Source: Actinomycetota bacterium
GTDB lineage: Bacteria > Actinomycetota > Thermoleophilia > UBA2241
Direction: 5' to 3'
Length of the DNA stretch: 12,235 nt
NCBI GenBank assembly: GCA_003132645.1
Contig: PKYM01000208.1
Location: 1-12,235 of the forward strand
Each line of letters opens with the position of its first letter. The first letter of the stretch is position 1. Below the pieces are notes generated by a model. The model searched no databases. It was given only the letters and a program-made list of their open reading frames with translations, and had not been told where the DNA came from. A program made the translations under genes and the position numbers. This document shows, piece after piece, positions 8,795-12,235 of the stretch.

Positions 8795-9315
8795 CCGGCT
8801 CGGGCAATCCCATCCTGCGCGGCAAGCTCGTGGTGCTGCGCCCGGTGACCGACGACGACGAAGCGGCGCTGCTTGCCATCCTCGACGATCCCGGCGTGTC
8901 GCCCTGGTGGCGGCGCGATTCCTGGGAGCGCGTCAACGAGGAGGGCGCGACCGTCTTTGCGATCGTCATTGACGGTGCGCCGGCCGGCTGCATCCAGTGC
9001 TGCGAAGAAGACGATCCCGACTACCGCAGCGCGGCCCTCGACATCTTCGTCGCCGACGCCTGGCAGGGCCGCGGCGTGGGCGGCGACGCCATGCGCACGC
9101 TCATCTCGCATCTGACCGACGTCCGCGGGCATCACCGTTTCACGGTCGATCCGGCCGCCGCTAACGAGCGTGCTGTCAGGGTCTACGAGCACCTGGGCTT
9201 TCGGCGCGTCGGGGTGATGCGCGCCTACGAACGGCTGGCCGACGGCACGTGGCGCGACGGGCTGCTCATGGAGCTCATCGCGGGAGAGCAGGGCCGACCG
9301 GTGCGGAGCGGCTAG
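8791..9315 (+). CDS. GNAT family N-acetyltransferase
   Basis: The 174-residue protein is a complete GCN5-related acetyltransferase, moving an acetyl group from acetyl-CoA to an unknown amine. The acetyl-CoA pyrophosphate loop is QGRGVGG (92-98), after LDIFVADAW, and the C-terminal motif is NERAVRVYEHLGFRRVG (125-141). The start LRPVTDDDEAALLAILDDPGVSPWW resembles aminoglycoside 6'-N-acetyltransferases and the RimJ/RimL group, but resistance cannot be claimed from this. The ATG at 8791 lies in the third ATGA of the repeat relay, 42 bases after prfB and in the same frame as its main part. No ribosome site of its own is visible, so expression probably depends on translation of prfB. Its TAG overlaps that of the converging peptidase gene. 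Confidence 0.88.
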   Translation: MTGSGNPILRGKLVVLRPVTDDDEAALLAILDDPGVSPWWRRDSWERVNEEGATVFAIVIDGAPAGCIQCCEEDDPDYRSAALDIFVADAWQGRGVGGDAMRTLISHLTDVRGHHRFTVDPAAANERAVRVYEHLGFRRVGVMRAYERLADGTWRDGLLMELIAGEQGRPVRSG

Positions 9316-10196
9316 GTTCCCGTCGCCGAGAAGTGCTGGTAGTCGATCGGGGAGTGCCACGCGCCGCCCCAGCCCCAGCCGGCGGCCGCGAAGGCGCACA
9401 CGACGGCGTCGTGCGCCACGATCATGCCGGGCAGCCCGAGAGTGCGATCGACGTAGCGGCGCGCCGTGGTGGGGAAGACTTGGCCGTCCTTGATCTCCGG
9501 GTTTTCGAGAGGATCGATATCGATCGCCCGGCCGTAGGCGTGCTGCGACCACGAGGTCGTGCCCTCGACGAAACGTCCGTTGAAGACCGAGGTGTCGTCG
9601 GCCTCCATGGCCCGTTCATCGCTCGCGCCGTAGGCATCGACCGGCACCATGCGGCGGATCGGGAAGCGGACGTCGTAGAGGCGGCGCAGGGCGCCCACGA
9701 GCGCCGTCGTCGCGTCAGCGTTGGCGACCAGCCGCCCGGTGTGGGCGCGGTGGTCGAAGCCCCAGTAGGTGAGCGTCACGAGCCGCAGCTTGTCGAGCGC
9801 CACCGGGCAGCGCGGCGTCCAGGAGCCTGAGCGGATCATCGCTGCCCTCCGTGTGGCGCCGAGGGTCGTGACCGAGGCAGCAAACGGCGGTCGCGCGATG
9901 GGCGACTGCGACGGCGAAGCCGCCTGTGAGGCGGCGGTCGATGGCGATGCGGAGCCTGCCGGGGAAGCGGCGGCGGATGGCGAAGCGGCGGCGGATGGCG
10001 CGGACGCGGCCGGTGACAGCGACGCACGCTGGGTCGCTGGAGCCGACGTGCCAGAGGCTGGCTGACCACCGGTCGCACATCCCGCAACGACGGCGGCGAG
10101 CAGGGCCACGAGAAGAGCGGCGAGAAGGGCGGCGGGGAACGCCGCGGCGAAGGCCGCCGCGATGCCGGCCGCGGGGCGCATCGGGCCGGGTGTCAT
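9312..10196 (-). CDS. M15-type peptidoglycan peptidase lipoprotein (VanY/D-Ala-D-Ala carboxypeptidase-like)
   Basis: This 294-residue protein has an Ala/Leu-rich signal segment (about 9-36) ending in the lipobox VAGC (Cys40), so it should be lipid-anchored outside the membrane. A low-complexity Ser/Ala/Pro linker (about 41-100) leads to the catalytic domain. That domain has the zinc motif SWSQHAYGRAIDIDP (His219, Asp226) and GWGWGGAWHSPIDYQHF, whose His288 is the third metal ligand. Such enzymes cut peptidoglycan stem peptides (D,D-carboxypeptidase or L-Ala-D-Glu endopeptidase); the exact bond is not readable here. The ATG at 10196 overlaps the stop of the tetR gene (ATGA); a second ATG at 10181 is possible. 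It is the last gene of the minus-strand operon and ends head-on with the acetyltransferase, sharing CTAG. Confidence 0.85.
   Translation of the reverse strand: MTPGPMRPAAGIAAAFAAAFPAALLAALLVALLAAVVAGCATGGQPASGTSAPATQRASLSPAASAPSAAASPSAAASPAGSASPSTAASQAASPSQSPIARPPFAASVTTLGATRRAAMIRSGSWTPRCPVALDKLRLVTLTYWGFDHRAHTGRLVANADATTALVGALRRLYDVRFPIRRMVPVDAYGASDERAMEADDTSVFNGRFVEGTTSWSQHAYGRAIDIDPLENPEIKDGQVFPTTARRYVDRTLGLPGMIVAHDAVVCAFAAAGWGWGGAWHSPIDYQHFSATGT
9964..9999 (-). repeat. Two 18-base tandem repeats in the peptidase linker
   Basis: On the plus strand GAAGCGGCGGCGGATGGC occurs at 9964-9981 and, identical, at 9982-9999. In the minus-strand frame it encodes PSAAAS twice, inside the Ser/Ala/Pro linker between the lipid anchor and the catalytic domain. 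It is a simple in-frame linker expansion that would vary the distance of the enzyme from the membrane. Confidence 0.75.
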
Positions 10197-10783
10197 CCTG
10201 GGGCGCGCACGGCGCCCAGCACGAGCGGCAGCAGGCGGCGCTCGACGTCGTCGAGCGCCGCCTGCGGGTCGAACACGAGCCAGTCGAGCGCCGCGGTGGC
10301 GATCATGCCGAAGATCGTCGAGGCGGTCGTCTGGGCGTCGAGGTCGGCGCGAAAGTCGCCTTCGGCCATGCCGCGGCGCAGCGCCCCGGCGAAGACCTCG
10401 ACGTACTGCTCGCGCAGCGTGCGCAGGCTGTCGCGCCAGTCGCGGTCGGCGCGCCACATCTCCGACATCACGAGCTTGGAGAAGGCCTGGTAGCGCTCGA
10501 TGTAGGCGAGCTCGGCGTGGACTAAGGCGCGCAGCGCGGCGTCGCCGCCCGGCGCGCCCGCGATCTCGCTGCGAAACGACTCGGCGAGCCGCCGCAGGCC
10601 GTCGTCGAGCAGCGCCGAGACCAGCTCCGACTTGCTGCGGAAGTGGTAGTACACCGTGCCCTTGGCCACCCCGGCGCGCTCGACGATCTCGTCGACCGTC
10701 GTGCCGGCGTAGCCGCGTTCGCCGAACAGCTCGACGGCGGCCGAAAAGAGGCGGTCGAGCGTATCTGTGTGGGCTCGTGGCAC
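10193..10783 (-). CDS. TetR/AcrR family transcriptional regulator
   Basis: With the GTG at 10783 the protein has 196 residues, normal for TetR. The N-terminal domain reads LFSAAVELFGERGYAGTTVDEIVERAGVAKGTVYYHFRSKSELV (helix-turn-helix about 28-47), and the rest is an alpha-helical ligand-binding and dimerisation domain. The GTG is preferred because AGGAG (minus strand, 10795-10791) lies 7 bases before it. An in-frame ATG at 10900 overlaps the stop of the upstream gene as ATGA and would add 39 low-complexity residues (Arg/Ser/Ala-rich, less G/C-biased codons) unlike a TetR N-terminus. Lying between a YhgE/Pip transporter-like gene and a peptidase, it probably represses its own operon in response to a small hydrophobic compound. 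No operator was identified; the promoter lies outside the window. Confidence 0.9.
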   Translation of the reverse strand: MPRAHTDTLDRLFSAAVELFGERGYAGTTVDEIVERAGVAKGTVYYHFRSKSELVSALLDDGLRRLAESFRSEIAGAPGGDAALRALVHAELAYIERYQAFSKLVMSEMWRADRDWRDSLRTLREQYVEVFAGALRRGMAEGDFRADLDAQTTASTIFGMIATAALDWLVFDPQAALDDVERRLLPLVLGAVRAPG

Positions 10784-10790
10784 CTGCTTG

Positions 10791-10795
10791 CTCCT
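10791..10795 (-). promoter_or_regulatory. Ribosome binding site deciding the tetR start
   Basis: Minus-strand AGGAG sits 7 bases upstream of GTG at 10783. No comparable site precedes the alternative ATG at 10900, so the shorter protein is the better reading. Confidence 0.65.
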
Positions 10796-10896
10796 GCGCT
10801 CGGCTGCGCCGGCTACGCCGGCGATGCTGCTGCTCGACGACCGCGCGTGGTGGCGGCGCGGGTCGCCTCTCGTGGTCAGTGTTGCGCTCTTTGTGG

Positions 10897-12235
10897 TCAT
10901 TGCATCGTCACCACGGGCTTGAGGCGGTCCATCGTCCACATGCGCCGGCGATGCGCGGTCAGTATAGTCCCCACGACGCCCAGGCCGGCGAAGCCCAGCA
11001 GCACGAGCGTGTCCATGGCGAGCGCCCGCAGGTCGCCCCCCGAGATCGCCTGACGCAGCCCCGAGACGACGTAGGTCATCGGCAGCCAGGGGTTGATGAG
11101 CTGAAAGAAGCGCGGCACCGTCTGCAACGGGAAGGTGCCCGCCGACGAGGTGAGCTGCGCCATGAGCAGCACGATGGCGACGAACTTGCCGGCGGTGCCG
11201 AGCGCCGCCGACAGGAACTGCAGGATGGCCGTGAAGGCAAACGCCGACACGAGCGCGAAGCCGAGCAGGGCCAGCGGCTCGACGGGATGCAGGCCGAGCG
11301 TCAGTTCGAGCACGGCGACCAGGACCACGGCCTGCAGCGAGGTCACCATGGCGCCGGGCCACAGGCCGGCGAAGGCGACGTCGGCGTCGGACAGCGTCGA
11401 GGCCAGGGCGCGCCCGCTCAGCGGTCGCGCGATGAAGTAGGTCATGAGAGCGCCGACCCAGAGGGCCAGCGGAATGAAGTAGGGCGCGAACCCGGTGCCG
11501 TAGTTGGGCACAGGATCGAGCCGTTGCGTGGTCAGCTTGACGGGATCGCTCATGACCGCGGCGTGACGGGTGCGCTGGGCGGCGCTGTAGGTCGGGATGG
11601 CGGCGGCGCCGCGGCGCAGGCTGCGGGTCAGGCGGCTGCCGCCCGCCGAGGCCTTGGTGAGCCCCTTGTGCAGAGCGCTGCCGCCGGCTTCGAGCCGGTC
11701 GAGGCCGGTGACGAGCGCGCCGCTGCCCGACTTTGCCTGGGCGGAGCCGGTCGCCAGGACGCTCGCGCCGCCGGCCAGCGTCCTGGCTCCCTTGGCGAGG
11801 ACGCCGGCGCCGGTGCTCGTCTGCCCGACGCCCGAGCTCAATGTGCCGGCGCCCCGCGCGAGCGACTCCGCGCCAGCTGCCACTGTCTGGGCTCCGGCAC
11901 TGGCCTGACTCGCCGCAGTCCCCAGGCTTGCCAGGCCGCCGAGGAGCTGCTGGGCGCCGCTGTCGAGCGATGCTGCGCCTGACTCGAGTTGGCGCAACTG
12001 CGGACCGGCGGCCGACAGGCCGCCGGAGAGTTGGCCGATGCCGTCGGCGACCTGGCCCGAGCCGGCGAGGGCCGCCTGGAGCTCGGCGACGTCGGGGGCA
12101 TCGGGATGAGCGGCGAGGTAGGCCGTGAGAGCCTGGCTGACCTGGCCGGCGGCGCTGTGGAGGGCGGCAGCGGAGGTCGCGGCCGCCTCTGTCTGGCCGG
12201 CGGCCGTGGTCGGTCCGGCATGGATCTGGCCGGCG
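10897..12235 (-). CDS. YhgE/Pip family membrane protein, C-terminal part (5' end outside window)
   Basis: The 445 visible residues are open to the right window edge, so the N-terminus, with its expected first membrane segment and extracellular domain, is missing. The left part is a long Ala/Gly/Ser/Leu/Gln-rich helical region with repeats of the type SGAxxLxxG, typical of the coiled extracellular stalk of YhgE/Pip proteins. It leads to NPVPNYGTGFAPYF-like sequence (here DPVPNYGTGFAPYF), the family hallmark, then about five membrane helices in an ABC-2-like permease fold. Relatives include the phage infection protein Pip and ESX-linked YueB/EsaA phage receptors; others are tied to export or drug sensitivity, and the role here is unknown. 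Its stop overlaps the in-frame ATG of the tetR frame (ATGA). It is probably the first or an early gene of the operon with the regulator. Confidence 0.88.
   Translation of the reverse strand, partial: AGQIHAGPTTAAGQTEAAATSAAALHSAAGQVSQALTAYLAAHPDAPDVAELQAALAGSGQVADGIGQLSGGLSAAGPQLRQLESGAASLDSGAQQLLGGLASLGTAASQASAGAQTVAAGAESLARGAGTLSSGVGQTSTGAGVLAKGARTLAGGASVLATGSAQAKSGSGALVTGLDRLEAGGSALHKGLTKASAGGSRLTRSLRRGAAAIPTYSAAQRTRHAAVMSDPVKLTTQRLDPVPNYGTGFAPYFIPLALWVGALMTYFIARPLSGRALASTLSDADVAFAGLWPGAMVTSLQAVVLVAVLELTLGLHPVEPLALLGFALVSAFAFTAILQFLSAALGTAGKFVAIVLLMAQLTSSAGTFPLQTVPRFFQLINPWLPMTYVVSGLRQAISGGDLRALAMDTLVLLGFAGLGVVGTILTAHRRRMWTMDRLKPVVTMQ

Noticed and set aside
8791..9315. Calling the GNAT gene an aminoglycoside resistance gene
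   Set aside because: The similarity is general to the family and the gene is tied to prfB; substrate cannot be read from motifs.

Overview
This is a GC-rich bacterial chromosome segment of housekeeping genes, with a short envelope/regulator operon on the opposite strand at the right end. The codons are strongly G/C-ending. Starts are ATG, GTG and TTG, and genes join by 4-base or shorter overlaps (TGATG, GTGA, ATGA). The order comF - long hpf - secA - prfB is a core seen in Gram-positive bacteria. With the high GC, the long HPF, a SecA carrying a SEC-C tail, a YhgE/Pip-type protein and a short archaeal/Thermotoga-type adenosylhomocysteinase, it points to an actinomycete-like organism. A deep-branching, Coriobacteriia-like lineage is likelier than Streptomyces or Mycobacterium, because prfB keeps its programmed frameshift. 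The taxonomic call is inference. No tRNA, rRNA, CRISPR array, insertion sequence or phage gene was seen.

Plus strand, 1-9315. The window opens inside ahcY (3' part), whose end is followed by a hairpin. A TTG-started mtnA begins a tightly packed run: mtnA, a sugar-phosphate nucleotidyltransferase and comF, with hpf 16 bases after comF. ahcY and mtnA both clear by-products of S-adenosylmethionine use (adenosylhomocysteine and methylthioribose phosphate). A perfect 20-bp inverted repeat lies 3 bases after hpf; then come secA and, after a 271-base gap, prfB. prfB (release factor 2) is interrupted by the classical CTT-TGA-C programmed +1 frameshift site and has a promoter-like TATACT only 9 bases before its ATG. 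prfB is joined to a GNAT acetyltransferase gene by two 8-codon mini-ORFs, made by a 23-base repeat, with an ATGA overlap at each of three junctions. This relay is the most unusual structure in the window.

Minus strand, 9312-12235. Read right to left: a YhgE/Pip family membrane protein (5' end beyond the window), a TetR-family regulator, and an M15-type D,D-/L,D-peptidase lipoprotein with a Ser/Ala/Pro linker. The spacing suggests one transcript in which the TetR protein controls its own operon. The GNAT gene and the peptidase gene converge and share a CTAG palindrome as their two stop codons, leaving no room for a terminator between them.
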